Source: Rhizomicrobium sp.
GTDB lineage: Bacteria; Pseudomonadota; Alphaproteobacteria; Micropepsales; Micropepsaceae
Direction of reading: 5' to 3'
Assembly (NCBI GenBank): GCA_037200985.1
Contig: JBBCGJ010000001.1
Location: 1,402,756 to 1,466,755 of the forward strand
Length of the DNA stretch: 64,000 nucleotides
Part shown: in pieces, positions 42,269 through 51,836 of the stretch
Numbering within the stretch: the first letter of the stretch is position 1
Layout: each line of letters begins with the position of its first letter
Notes under the pieces: generated by a model
What the model saw: the letters and a program-made list of their open reading frames with translations, nothing else
The model's database searches: none
Told to the model about the DNA's origin: nothing
Translations under genes and position numbers: made by a program

Positions 42269-44911
42269 TCCTGGACCTATAACGGCCTGGGCCAGGTCTT
42301 GAGCGAGACCGACCCCACGGGCCTGCGCACCCGCTACACCTACAACGGATCGCACTATCTCGCGTCCGTCATCGCCTCGGACGGGGCGCTGAACCTGACC
42401 ACATCCTTCGGCTATGACGCGGCCGGCAACGTGACGAGCCTGACCGATCCCAGGGGCAACAGCCACACCGCCACATACGACCGCAACCGGCGCATCACCG
42501 AATGGGACGCGCCGCTGGGGGCCGTCACGCAGTGGACCTACGACCCCACGGGCCTGCTGCTGACCCTGAAGCGCGCCACCGGCAATGGCGGGGCGCCCTG
42601 GGCGACCACCGGCTTCACCTATTGGCCGACCGGCAAGGTGCACACCAGCACCGACCCCGACGGGGCGGTGACGGTGACCGAGCACGACGCCCTGGGCCGC
42701 GCCTCCAAGGTGACCGATCCGATGGGCCGGGCGGTCTCCACCACCTACGATCTCATCGGCGAGGTTCTGCAGGAGCGCCATGCGGCGGGCACGGCGTCCG
42801 AGATCGTCTATGCCACCCACACCTGGTCGCCGGACGGCAAGGAGCTCTCGGTCGCCGACGCCAACGGCAACCTCACCGCTTACGCCTATGACGGCTTCGA
42901 CCGCATGGCGCGGCAGACCTATCCCTCGCCGACCACGGCGGGCCTGACCAACCCTTCGGACTACGAGGCCTTCGTCTACGACGCCAACGGCAACGTCACC
43001 GGCCACCGCATCCGCGGCGGGGTCACCATCACTTCGACCTACGATGCGCTCGACCGCCTGATCCGGCGGCTGGTCCCGGCCTTCGGCGCGCAGGGCGCCG
43101 ACGTGACCACCGCCACCGCCTACGACCGCGCCGGCCGCGAGACCGCCGTCTCCGACACGCTGGGCAACACCATCGTCTCGGCCTACGACACGGCGGGGCG
43201 GCTCTCCGCCACCACCCGCACCACCCCGGCGCTCGCGGCCAGGACCGTCTCCTACCAGTACGACGCCGCCTCCAACCGCACCCGGCTGACCTGGCCGGAC
43301 GGCTATTACGTGCAATATGCCTTCGATGCGCTCGACCGCATGAGCACGGCGAGCGAGAACGGCGCCACGACGCTCGGCACCTACAGCTACGATCCGATGT
43401 CGCGGCGCACCGGCCTCGCCTATGGCAATGGGACGGCGATCACGTACGGCTACACCCCTGCCGGCGACCTGGTCTCGCTGGTACACGATCTCGCCGGGAC
43501 CGCCAACGACGCCACGACGACGCTCACCCACAACCTGGCGCACCAGCTCTCCGGCGAGAGCGTCACCAACCCCGCCTGGCGGCTGGCCTCGCCCGCGACG
43601 GGCTCGACGACCTATGTCCCGAACGGTTTGAATCAGTATGCCAGCGTCGGCGGATCAGGCCTGACCTACGACGCCGACGGCAACCTGACCACGGACGGCG
43701 CCTGGACCTACGGCTATGACGGCGAGAACCGCCTGCTCGTCGCCAAGACCGCCGGCACGCTGGCCGTCTATGCCTACGATCCGCGCGGCCGGCGCACGAC
43801 CAAGGGCATCACTATCCCCGCGGCGCCCTTGTGGGGCACTGCCGTCTGGGGCGCCTTTACCTGGACCGCCGCCGCCACCACGACCACCAGCTTCCTCCAC
43901 GACGGCGACAACGAGATCGCCGAATACGACGGCGCCGGCGCGCTCATCCGCCGCTTCATCCCCGGACCGGCCATCGACCAGCCCATCGCCATGGTCGCGG
44001 CGGCGGGGACCCGCACCTATGTCCACACCAACCGCCAGGGCAGCGTGGTCACGATGTCCAACGCGTCGGGAGCGCCGGCAGAGGGGCCATACGCCTATGA
44101 TGCTTATGGCACGTGCACCGTCTCCGGCGCTCCCTGCGCGATGCCGACGTCCACGACCATCCCCTTCCGCTACACCGGCCGCTACCTCGATGCCGAGACC
44201 GGCCTCTATTACTACCGGGCCCGATACTACTCGTCCGTACACGGACGCTTCCTCCAGACCGATCCCGTCGGGTATGAGGATGACTTCAACCTCTATCTCT
44301 ACGTGAAGAATGATCCGACGGATAAGGGAGATCCGACGGGAAAGTGTTATCCGGTTTGCACAGTAGCTATTGGAGCTGCCATCGGCGGCGCCGTCGGACT
44401 GGGGGTATATCTTGCGACAAGCGACCATCCGACTTTTACCGGCGCGTTAGCCAACACAGCAGAAGGCGCCGTCGTAGGTGCAGTTGCCGGCTCTGGTGCT
44501 GGGTTGTTGACAATAGCGGCAGTCGGCGGTGGCGCTCATGCTGTGCAAAGCGTCGTTACAGCGGCGTCAGAAGGGAATTTGGGGCGCTATGGCGATACAC
44601 CCGGAAAAAATGCTGCTGTAGTCGTAACCGATGTGGCAACCGGCGCAGCGGCGGCGGTCGTGGGCGGAAAGATCGCAGACGTTGGCGCGCGAGGAGCGGC
44701 GGCTCTTGCCGGCCGGATACTCAGCCCAGCGGCACAAGCAGAAGCCCGGGCCGCGGCTATTCCACTTGCCGAAGCCGGCGGTCGTCGCGCGTCTGAGGTC
44801 GGCACTGGTTTGCTTCAAGGAAAAGCTGAAGGTGCATTGAATTCACTTATTAATGGTTCGCCTCAAAAAAAACTCGCACCGGAGAAAGAACCCGAAAGCT
44901 TACGGCGCTAG
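42269..44911 (+). CDS. Orphan Rhs core fragment with tip B
   Basis: A silent-looking cassette. 42269-44245 repeats the parent core (38944-40920), followed by a different tip. The tip begins after DPTGKCYPV (about 44342) and runs about 189 residues with two hydrophobic Gly/Ala-rich segments (AIGAAIGGAVGLGVYLATSD and GAVAGSGAGLLTIAAVGGGA), then an Ala-rich helical end. It could be membrane-active. There is no signal peptide, no Rhs N-terminus and no plausible ribosome-binding site, so expression probably needs recombination into the parent gene. The reading frame is intact from 42062 on. Confidence 0.8.
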   Translation, partial: SWTYNGLGQVLSETDPTGLRTRYTYNGSHYLASVIASDGALNLTTSFGYDAAGNVTSLTDPRGNSHTATYDRNRRITEWDAPLGAVTQWTYDPTGLLLTLKRATGNGGAPWATTGFTYWPTGKVHTSTDPDGAVTVTEHDALGRASKVTDPMGRAVSTTYDLIGEVLQERHAAGTASEIVYATHTWSPDGKELSVADANGNLTAYAYDGFDRMARQTYPSPTTAGLTNPSDYEAFVYDANGNVTGHRIRGGVTITSTYDALDRLIRRLVPAFGAQGADVTTATAYDRAGRETAVSDTLGNTIVSAYDTAGRLSATTRTTPALAARTVSYQYDAASNRTRLTWPDGYYVQYAFDALDRMSTASENGATTLGTYSYDPMSRRTGLAYGNGTAITYGYTPAGDLVSLVHDLAGTANDATTTLTHNLAHQLSGESVTNPAWRLASPATGSTTYVPNGLNQYASVGGSGLTYDADGNLTTDGAWTYGYDGENRLLVAKTAGTLAVYAYDPRGRRTTKGITIPAAPLWGTAVWGAFTWTAAATTTTSFLHDGDNEIAEYDGAGALIRRFIPGPAIDQPIAMVAAAGTRTYVHTNRQGSVVTMSNASGAPAEGPYAYDAYGTCTVSGAPCAMPTSTTIPFRYTGRYLDAETGLYYYRARYYSSVHGRFLQTDPVGYEDDFNLYLYVKNDPTDKGDPTGKCYPVCTVAIGAAIGGAVGLGVYLATSDHPTFTGALANTAEGAVVGAVAGSGAGLLTIAAVGGGAHAVQSVVTAASEGNLGRYGDTPGKNAAVVVTDVATGAAAAVVGGKIADVGARGAAALAGRILSPAAQAEARAAAIPLAEAGGRRASEVGTGLLQGKAEGALNSLINGSPQKKLAPEKEPESLRR

Positions 44912-44920
44912 GTAGGACAC

Positions 44921-45241
44921 ATGAACTTTCTATATCGACTTATCGTGCTCGTCGCGAAAAAAAACTTGAACCTTGTTCTGACCCTTATCCTCGGAACAGC
45001 ACTGTTGATCGTTCTAAATTCTTTGGGACAGACGGTGTTTAATTTTGAATTGGCGCTGAGGATAGGCCCTTTTGCTTTGATAGCAGGTCTTGTTGTCACG
45101 TTTATTGTAATTTGGCCCATTTGGATACTCCGAGTACGGCAAGCCGCTCACCGCAAGAATCAGACCTTTGGACGGTTTGTCCGGAGTTCTGCCTACCTGG
45201 ATTTGCTCGCCGATCATAAAAGGAAGCTAGACGAACCCTGA
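44921..45241 (+). CDS. Small membrane protein, putative immunity to tip B
   Basis: A 106-residue protein starting 9 bp after the cassette B stop. Two hydrophobic helices are visible (about residues 18-36 and 46-68), flanked by basic residues, with a basic C-terminal tail. An inner-membrane immunity protein would suit a membrane-targeting tip. It is AT-rich compared with the Rhs core. No family is recognised; the role is inferred from position. Confidence 0.65.
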   Translation: MNFLYRLIVLVAKKNLNLVLTLILGTALLIVLNSLGQTVFNFELALRIGPFALIAGLVVTFIVIWPIWILRVRQAAHRKNQTFGRFVRSSAYLDLLADHKRKLDEP

Positions 45242-45248
45242 TCACGTA

Positions 45249-45511
45249 GCGGGGACGAGCGTGGACCTGACCTATACGGTGCCGCCGACGGCGGACGGCG
45301 TCGAATCGTCCTGGTGGCCGCTGCTCACCGACGTCTCCAACTCGCTCGGCCGGCACCTGACGCTCGCCTACGCGGCCGCGCCCGGCGCCGGGGTGATGAC
45401 GGTGAGCGACGCCACCGATCCGGCCCATCCGCGGACCGCGACCTTCGACGGGGTCGCTTGCAAAGCCTCGCCCTGGCTCAAGCAGAGCGACTACACCGCC
45501 CCCTGCTCGAC
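45249..45511 (+). pseudogene. Cassette C, 5' part of Rhs core (left of IS66)
   Basis: Repeats parent positions 38005-38267 nearly base for base, starting with GCGGGGACGAGCGTGG. The first IS66 copy interrupts it; the frame would continue at 47990 if the element and one copy of the 8-bp duplication were removed. No start codon with a ribosome-binding site is present. Confidence 0.85.
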
Positions 45512-45614
45512 GTAAGCGTCCGGCCTGGCACGCCTTGCGCGTTGTTGCGGTGACTTGAGGATAGGTCATTGGAGCGTCGCTGATTGAGCGGCTCAAGTCA
45601 CCGGGACCGTCCCT

Positions 45615-45983
45615 ATGTCTGGACAGATGACCAGGGTGTTCGTTGCGGATGCGCGTCGGCGTTGGGGCGATGAAGAGAAGCAGGCGATTATCGAGGAGAG
45701 CAAGACGAGCCCGGTGGCGCGGGTGGCGAAGAAGCACGGGGTGGCGACGAGCCTGCTGTTCCGCTGGCGCAAGCAGCAAGGTATCTGGTCCGGACGCCCG
45801 CCTGTGCAACCGCCGAGCGGTGAGGGCTTTGTCCGCGTTGGGCTGGCGGCGCCCGCTGTGGCGCCGGTAAAATCCAGCCCTGGCAGCATCGAGATCGTGC
45901 TGGGCTCGGGCCGCCGCGTGGTGGTGAACGGAGATGTCGATGCGGTCGCGCTGCGGCGGGTGATCGAGGCGCTTGAGTCTTGA
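45615..45983 (+). CDS. tnpA: IS66 TnpA (accessory HTH protein)
   Basis: A 122-residue small protein with an N-terminal helix-turn-helix: [20 protein letters not shown], then [20 protein letters not shown], typical of IS66/IS3-type TnpA. The C-terminal part has [19 protein letters not shown], as in IS66 Orf1. Its stop overlaps tnpB as TTGA. Accessory to transposition. Confidence 0.93.
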   Translation: MSGQMTRVFVADARRRWGDEEKQAIIEESKTSPVARVAKKHGVATSLLFRWRKQQGIWSGRPPVQPPSGEGFVRVGLAAPAVAPVKSSPGSIEIVLGSGRRVVVNGDVDAVALRRVIEALES

Positions 45984-46327
45984 TCCCGGTTCCGGCCGGC
46001 ACGCAGGTATGGCTTTGCGCGGGCCACACCGACATGCGCAAGGGCTTCAACGGTCTGGCGCTGCGGGTGCAGGAAGTCCTCAAGCACGATCCGCATGGCG
46101 GGCACCTGTTCGTGTTCCGCGGCAAGCGGGGCGACCTCATCAAGCTGCTGTGGCATGACGGCCAGGGCCTGTGCCTGTTCGCCAAACGGCTGGAGCGCGG
46201 TCGCTTCATTTGGCCGGCAACGGCCGGCGAGGCGGTAACCATCTCGTCGGCACAACTTGGCTATCTGCTCGAAGGCATCGACTGGCGTGCGCCGCAGCGG
46301 ACGTATCGTCCGGAACTTGCCGGATAG
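45980..46327 (+). CDS. tnpB: IS66 TnpB (IS66 Orf2 family)
   Basis: A 115-residue accessory protein with the family hallmark [21 protein letters not shown] at the start, then [21 protein letters not shown] and [14 protein letters not shown]. The TTG start at 45980 overlaps the tnpA stop. Confidence 0.95.
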   Translation: MIPVPAGTQVWLCAGHTDMRKGFNGLALRVQEVLKHDPHGGHLFVFRGKRGDLIKLLWHDGQGLCLFAKRLERGRFIWPATAGEAVTISSAQLGYLLEGIDWRAPQRTYRPELAG

Positions 46328-46414
46328 AGATATCCACGGCTCCCGTGCGGCACGCTGACTCGTGGGAAGTGCGCAGCAATCGCCTTGGGAAGCTTGCTGT
46401 GGTGGCATTGCGCC

Positions 46415-47965
46415 ATGACGGTTGCTCCCGATTCGCTGCCCGACGATCCCCAGGCCCTGAAGGCGCTGGTGCGCGAGCAGGCGGCGCTGATCGAAGCCAA
46501 GGACGCCGAGTTGCGCGCGAAGGATTTGCGCATCGAACAGGTTTTGGCGCAACTGCATCGGCTCAAGCGCATGCAGTTCGGCCGTTCGTCGGAAAAGCTC
46601 GACCAGCAGATCGAGCAGCTCGAGTTGCTGCTGGACGATCTGCAGGAAAGCAGTGCCGCCGCCCCGGCCGCGCCTTCGCCAGCCTCGCCGGACACGCTGC
46701 AAAAGCCCGTGCGGCGGCCGTTGCCGGATCATCTGCCCCGCGAGACGATCCTGCATGCTACGCAATGCGCCTGTCCCCGTTGCGGCGGCGACTTGCGCCG
46801 TCTGGGCGAAGACGTCACCGAGCTGCTGGAGTATGTGCCGTCGTCGTTCAAGGTCATCCGGCATGTGCGGCCGAAGTTCTCGTGCCGCAGGTGCGAGGCG
46901 ATCACCCAGGCGCCGTTGCCGTCGCTGCCGATCGAACGCGGCCGCCCAGGGCCTGGCCTGCTCGCCCATGTGCTGGTTGCCAAATACGCCGATCACTTGC
47001 CGCTCTATCGCCAGAGCGGGATTTACGAACGCCGCGGCATCGATCTGGAACGCTCGACCTTGGCGGACTGGGTGGGACGTGCGAGCGCGCTGCTTGCGCC
47101 TTTGGTCGATGCCCTGCGCAAAGACGTGATGGCATCCGATGTTCTCTTCGGTGACGACACGCCGGTGCCGGTGCTGGCGCCGGGAACCGGAAAGGCCAAA
47201 ACCGGGCGGCTGTGGACCTATGTGCGTGATGAGCGGCCTCATAACGGCAAGCTCGCACCGGCAGCCGTCTACTTCTACTCGCCCGACCGCAAGGGTGAGC
47301 ATCCGGCCTTGCATCTAAAGGCTTTTAAGGGGGTGCTGCATGCCGACGGCTATGCCGGCTTCAATGCCATCTTCGAGAAGGGCCAAATCGCCGAAGCCGC
47401 CTGCTGGGCGCATGTCCGGCGCAAGTTCTTCGACGTGCATGCCGCGAATGGCTCGCCCATCGCCAAGGAAGCGCTTGGCCGCATCGGCGCGCTCTATCGC
47501 GTCGAAGAAGAAGCCCGCGGCAGACCGCCCGACGAACGGCAAAGAGTGCGGCGGGAAAAGGCCAAGCCGTTGCTCGACGCGCTCCATGCCTGGCTTGCCG
47601 CGACGAAGCAAAAGCTGTCGCCAAAGACCGATCTTGCCGCGGCAATCCGCTATGCGCTCGGGCGATGGACGGCGCTCGCGCGATACCTCGACGACGGCCG
47701 GCTGGAGATCGACAACAATGCCGCCGAGCGATCCATCCGCCCGCTCGCCCTCGGCCGCAAGAACTACCTCTTCGCCGGTTCCGACGCTGGCGGCGAACGT
47801 GCCGCCGCCATCTACTCCCTCATCGAGACCGCCAAGCTCAACGGCCTCGATCCCGAAGCCTGGCTGCGCGACGTGACCGCCCGAATCGCCGACCATCCCA
47901 TCAACCGCATCACCGAAATCCTCCCCTGGAACTGGGCCGCCATTCCGCTCGCCAAAGCCGCGTAG
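46415..47965 (+). CDS. tnpC: IS66 transposase TnpC
   Basis: A 516-residue DDE transposase. An N-terminal coiled-coil-like stretch (about residues 15-70, [19 protein letters not shown] region) is followed by a zinc-binding block CPRCGG and CRRCEA. The catalytic core has [27 protein letters not shown] and [20 protein letters not shown] with the final acidic Glu. The C-terminal tail has [11 protein letters not shown], typical of the family. I start at the ATG at 46415 ([11 protein letters not shown]); the ATG at 46385 would add ten residues. Confidence 0.95.
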   Translation: MTVAPDSLPDDPQALKALVREQAALIEAKDAELRAKDLRIEQVLAQLHRLKRMQFGRSSEKLDQQIEQLELLLDDLQESSAAAPAAPSPASPDTLQKPVRRPLPDHLPRETILHATQCACPRCGGDLRRLGEDVTELLEYVPSSFKVIRHVRPKFSCRRCEAITQAPLPSLPIERGRPGPGLLAHVLVAKYADHLPLYRQSGIYERRGIDLERSTLADWVGRASALLAPLVDALRKDVMASDVLFGDDTPVPVLAPGTGKAKTGRLWTYVRDERPHNGKLAPAAVYFYSPDRKGEHPALHLKAFKGVLHADGYAGFNAIFEKGQIAEAACWAHVRRKFFDVHAANGSPIAKEALGRIGALYRVEEEARGRPPDERQRVRREKAKPLLDALHAWLAATKQKLSPKTDLAAAIRYALGRWTALARYLDDGRLEIDNNAAERSIRPLALGRKNYLFAGSDAGGERAAAIYSLIETAKLNGLDPEAWLRDVTARIADHPINRITEILPWNWAAIPLAKAA

Positions 47966-47981
47966 ATCACCGGACGCTTAC

Positions 47982-50900
47982 TGCTCGACCCTGTTCGGCG
48001 CCGTGCACGATCCGGAAGGCAACACCACCACCTACGACTACATCCGCCAATGGGACGGCGGCCAGGCGACCGACATGCTGGCCGCTTCCGGCCAGTTCTC
48101 GCAGTTCGTCGGCGATAACCTGCCCTGGCAGATGCCGGCGCACCTGGCGGCGATCCACCTGCCGGCGAGCACGGCGGCGGCCGACTACGCCTTCGCCTAT
48201 GACGAGATCGGCCGGCTCCGGAGCGCCACCGACGCCGAGGGCCATGTCTGGCAATACCGCATCGCCAACGGGCGGCGCGGCGAGATCGTCGATCCCTTAA
48301 GCGGCCACACGGTCAGCCTGTTCGATCCGAACGCGCGCGAGGTCGCCGATATCGACGCGCTCGGCCGTCTCTCCACCATGGCCTATGACGGCCTCGGACG
48401 CCTGACGGCCAAGACCGGTCCGGAGGGCATCCGCGAGGACACGCTCTACGACGCCCGCAACAACCCGATCCGCACCACCCGCCACGCCAAGCCGGGCTCG
48501 GGCCTCGCCGACCTCGCGACCTCGGCGACCTATCACGCCACCTGCAACGTGCCCCTGACCGAGACCGATGCGCGCGGCGCCACCGTCACGCATACCATCG
48601 ACAACGCCACCTGCCTGGAGACCGCCCGCACCGATCCGGCGGTGGCGGGCGGCGCGCCGGTGACGTCCTGGACCTATAACGGCCTGGGCCAGGTGCTGAC
48701 GGAGACCGACCCCACGGGCCTGCGCACCCGCTACACCTACAACGGATCGCATTATCTGGCCTCGGTGATCGCCTCGGACGGGGCGCTGAACCTGACCACG
48801 TCCTTCGGCTACGACGCGGCGGGTAACGTCACCGGCCTGACCGATCCGCGCGGCAACAGCCACACCGCCACATACGACCGCAACCGGCGCATCACCGAAT
48901 GGGACGCGCCGCTGGGGGCCGTCACGCAGTGGACCTACGACCCCACGGGCCTGCTGCTGACCCTGAAGCGCGCCACCGGCAATGGCGGGGCGCCCTGGGC
49001 GACCACCGGCTTCACCTATTGGCCGACCGGCAAGGTGCACACCGTCACCGACCCCGACGGGTCGGTGACGGTGACCGAGCACGACGCCCTGGGCCGCGCC
49101 TCCAGGGTGACCGATCCGATGGGCCGGGCGGTCTCCACCACCTACGATCTCATCGGCGAGGTCCTGCAGGAGCGCCATGCCGCCGGCACGGCGTCCGAGA
49201 TCGTCTATGCCACCCACACCTGGTCGCCCGACGGCAAGGAGCTCTCGGTCGCCGACGCCAACGGCAACCTCACCGCTTACGCCTATGACGGCTTCGACCG
49301 CATGGCGCGGCAGACCTATCCCTCGCCGACCACGGCGGGCCTGACCAACCCTTCGGACTACGAGGCCTTCGTCTACGACGCCAACGGCAACGTCACCGGC
49401 CACCGCATCCGCGGCGGAGTCACCATCACTTCGACCTACGATGCGCTCGACCGCCTGATCCGGCGGCTGGTCCCGGCCTTCGGCGCGCAGGGCGCCGACG
49501 TGACCACCGCCACCGCCTACGACCGCGCCGGCCGCGAGACCGCGGTCTCCGACACGCTGGGCAACACCATCGTCTCGACCTACGACACGGCGGGACGCCT
49601 CGCCACCGTGGCCACCACCGTCCCCGGCGTCGCCGGCACCAGGACGGTCTCGTATCAATACGACGCCGCCTCCAACCCCACCCGCCTGACCTGGCCCGAC
49701 GGCTATTACGTGCAATACGCCTTCGACGCGCTCGACCGCATGAGCACGGCGAGCGAGAACGGCGCCACCACGCTCGGCACCTACAGCTACGATCCGATGT
49801 CGCGCCGCACCGGCCTCGCCTATGGCAACGGGACAAGCGTGGGCTACGGCTATTCCCCCGCCGGCGACCTCGCCTCGCTGGTGCACGACCTCGCCGGCAC
49901 GTCCAACGACGCCACCACCACGCTCGCCCACAATCTGGCGCATCAACTGAGCGGCGAGAGCGTCACCAACCCCGCCTGGCGGCTTGCCTCGCCCGCCACG
50001 GGCTCGACGACCTACGTCCCGAACGGTTTGAATCAGTATGCCAGCGTCGGCGGATCAGGCCTGACCTACGACGCCGACGGCAACCTCGCCACGGACGGCG
50101 CCTGGACCTATGGCTATGACGGCGAGAACCGCCTGCTCGTCGCCAAGACCGCCGGCACGCTGGCCGTCTATGCCTACGATCCGCGCGGCCGGCGCACGAC
50201 CAAGGGCATCACTATCCCCGCGGCGCCCTTGTGGGGCACTGCCGTCTGGGGCGCCTTTACCTGGACCGCCGCCGCCACCACGACCACCAGCTTCCTCCAC
50301 GACGGCGACAACGAGATCGCCGAGTACGACGGCGCCGGCGCCCTGATCCGCCGCTTCGTCCCCGGACCGGCCATCGACCAGCCCATCGCCATGGTCGCGG
50401 CGGCGGGGACCCGCACCTATGTCCACACCAACCGCCAGGGCAGCGTGGTCACGATGTCCAACGCGTCGGGAGCGCCGGCAGAGGGGCCATACGCCTATGA
50501 TGCTTATGGCACGTGCACCGTCTCCGGCGCTCCCTGCGCCGTGCCGACGTCCACGACCATCCCCTTCCGCTACACCGGCCGCTACCTCGACGCCGAGACC
50601 GGGCTCTACTACTACCGCGCCCGATACTACTCGTCCGTACACGGACGCTTCCTCCAGACCGATCCCGTCGGGTATGAGGATGACTTCAATCTCTACACCT
50701 ATGCCGGAAACGATCCGACGGATATGACCGATCCTTTCGGGGCAGATGTCTGCGTTACGGGTCCAGATGGAATTGAAGTTTGCACGGTTGAAACGAAGCG
50801 CATTTCACCCACGATAGAAATGCCTGTATTCGTAAGAATGGGGCTTGCGGTCGCTCGGGGTAGTCCCGCCGGCATCATCTTATGCGGCATTCTCTGTGCG

Positions 50901-51206
50901 TCGTCCACGACGTCCGGTGATACCGCTTGCAATCTGCCGGGTTGCTCGTATCCGAGCGTAAATATAAAGGAGAGCAAAAGGCACACACCAGAACAAGAAG
51001 CTGTAACTAGCGACGCCAAGGACGCAAAAAAACGAGGCGACCAAGGAAATCCAATAAGTGACGCGGACGCCGACAGTCTACTAGATCGCGCGCGAGCAGC
51101 GGGTATAACACCAGTCGACGACCACCGGTCGGCAGATCAAGCATCTCACTGGGTCGGCGGAAAACATATTCGCATTGGCTCTCAGAACCATATCAGAGTA
51201 AAATAA
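47982..51206 (+). CDS. Cassette C, main part: Rhs core fragment with tip C
   Basis: Continues cassette C after the IS; 47982-50645 matches parent 38260-40920. The variable tip starts after DPFGADVCV (about 50742) and runs about 154 residues. It has a short hydrophobic stretch (SPAGIILCGILCASS) and ends SDADADSLLDRARAAG, then SADQASHWVGGKHIRIGSQ and NHIRVK. That ending recalls a recurrent polymorphic-toxin domain with an H-W-V-G-G-x-H-I-x-I-G motif, probably a nuclease, but I cannot name it from memory. The reading frame is open from 48003 in the shifted context; no ribosome-binding site or signal peptide. Confidence 0.82.
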   Translation, partial: CSTLFGAVHDPEGNTTTYDYIRQWDGGQATDMLAASGQFSQFVGDNLPWQMPAHLAAIHLPASTAAADYAFAYDEIGRLRSATDAEGHVWQYRIANGRRGEIVDPLSGHTVSLFDPNAREVADIDALGRLSTMAYDGLGRLTAKTGPEGIREDTLYDARNNPIRTTRHAKPGSGLADLATSATYHATCNVPLTETDARGATVTHTIDNATCLETARTDPAVAGGAPVTSWTYNGLGQVLTETDPTGLRTRYTYNGSHYLASVIASDGALNLTTSFGYDAAGNVTGLTDPRGNSHTATYDRNRRITEWDAPLGAVTQWTYDPTGLLLTLKRATGNGGAPWATTGFTYWPTGKVHTVTDPDGSVTVTEHDALGRASRVTDPMGRAVSTTYDLIGEVLQERHAAGTASEIVYATHTWSPDGKELSVADANGNLTAYAYDGFDRMARQTYPSPTTAGLTNPSDYEAFVYDANGNVTGHRIRGGVTITSTYDALDRLIRRLVPAFGAQGADVTTATAYDRAGRETAVSDTLGNTIVSTYDTAGRLATVATTVPGVAGTRTVSYQYDAASNPTRLTWPDGYYVQYAFDALDRMSTASENGATTLGTYSYDPMSRRTGLAYGNGTSVGYGYSPAGDLASLVHDLAGTSNDATTTLAHNLAHQLSGESVTNPAWRLASPATGSTTYVPNGLNQYASVGGSGLTYDADGNLATDGAWTYGYDGENRLLVAKTAGTLAVYAYDPRGRRTTKGITIPAAPLWGTAVWGAFTWTAAATTTTSFLHDGDNEIAEYDGAGALIRRFVPGPAIDQPIAMVAAAGTRTYVHTNRQGSVVTMSNASGAPAEGPYAYDAYGTCTVSGAPCAVPTSTTIPFRYTGRYLDAETGLYYYRARYYSSVHGRFLQTDPVGYEDDFNLYTYAGNDPTDMTDPFGADVCVTGPDGIEVCTVETKRISPTIEMPVFVRMGLAVARGSPAGIILCGILCASSTTSGDTACNLPGCSYPSVNIKESKRHTPEQEAVTSDAKDAKKRGDQGNPISDADADSLLDRARAAGITPVDDHRSADQASHWVGGKHIRIGSQNHIRVK

Positions 51207-51208
51207 AT

Positions 51209-51808
51209 ATGCCGACAAAAAATGCCCAGACGGATCGGCTTGTCGTACTCGCAAAAAATCGCCTAAGCGCCGAGTGGCTAAATGGCATAAACGACCCGGC
51301 TGTACGAAAAATTGCCTGGGAATTTCAGGGGTTGGACGGCAGCGCTTGGGTTGACGCTCCGCAGCGAATAAGAAGGCGGATCGACAGCGGAGGATACACG
51401 GGTAGTTTCGGGAACCTCAAAGCTTATATCTCAGAGTTAGTCTTGCATAACTACGCAGTTCGCGTAGTGAGAGGGAGCTTTGTGCCGCTCGCCGATGATA
51501 CGCATGGATTTAATATAGAAAATATATCCTTGGGATTTGATGTCGTATTTTCCGAGAACAACGACGAATATTATTCCATAGTCCTGCATTCGCTCGCGGG
51601 ATCTGATATAATTGCGAATTATATTCGGTCATCCATTAATGAGAAGTGTTTGTTAAACAGTATTGAAGCCGCTCGAGCAGTTGCGGCAATGTTACACAAG
51701 TCAACACACACGCCAAAATGGCTGGAGGCATCCTATTTGAAGGACGCTGGTATTCGGCTCCTCGTTTTCAGAGTTGATAGCGTACTAGTCGATACTGCTG
51801 TCTCCTAA
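51209..51808 (+). CDS. Putative immunity protein to tip C
   Basis: A 199-residue soluble protein starting two bases after the cassette C stop, so coupled translation is likely. Its base composition is much AT-richer than the Rhs repeats. It contains mixed alpha/beta segments (AYISELVLHNYAVRVVRG, ISLGFDVVFSENNDEYYSIV) and no recognised domain. Its role as immunity is inferred from position. Confidence 0.72.
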   Translation: MPTKNAQTDRLVVLAKNRLSAEWLNGINDPAVRKIAWEFQGLDGSAWVDAPQRIRRRIDSGGYTGSFGNLKAYISELVLHNYAVRVVRGSFVPLADDTHGFNIENISLGFDVVFSENNDEYYSIVLHSLAGSDIIANYIRSSINEKCLLNSIEAARAVAAMLHKSTHTPKWLEASYLKDAGIRLLVFRVDSVLVDTAVS

Positions 51809-51836
51809 ATCGCCTGATTGCACGATTCAAAGCGGC

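Larger units (their letters stand above)
45512..47981 (+). mobile_element. IS66-family element, copy 1
   Basis: A complete 2,470-bp insertion sequence. The terminal inverted repeats are GTAAGCGTCCGG at the left (45512-45523) and CCGGACGCTTAC at the right (47970-47981). It is flanked by a perfect 8-bp target duplication, TGCTCGAC, at 45504-45511 and 47982-47989; 8 bp is the length expected for IS66. It carries the tnpA-tnpB-tnpC trio. It inserted inside an Rhs core repeat and looks recent. Confidence 0.96.
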
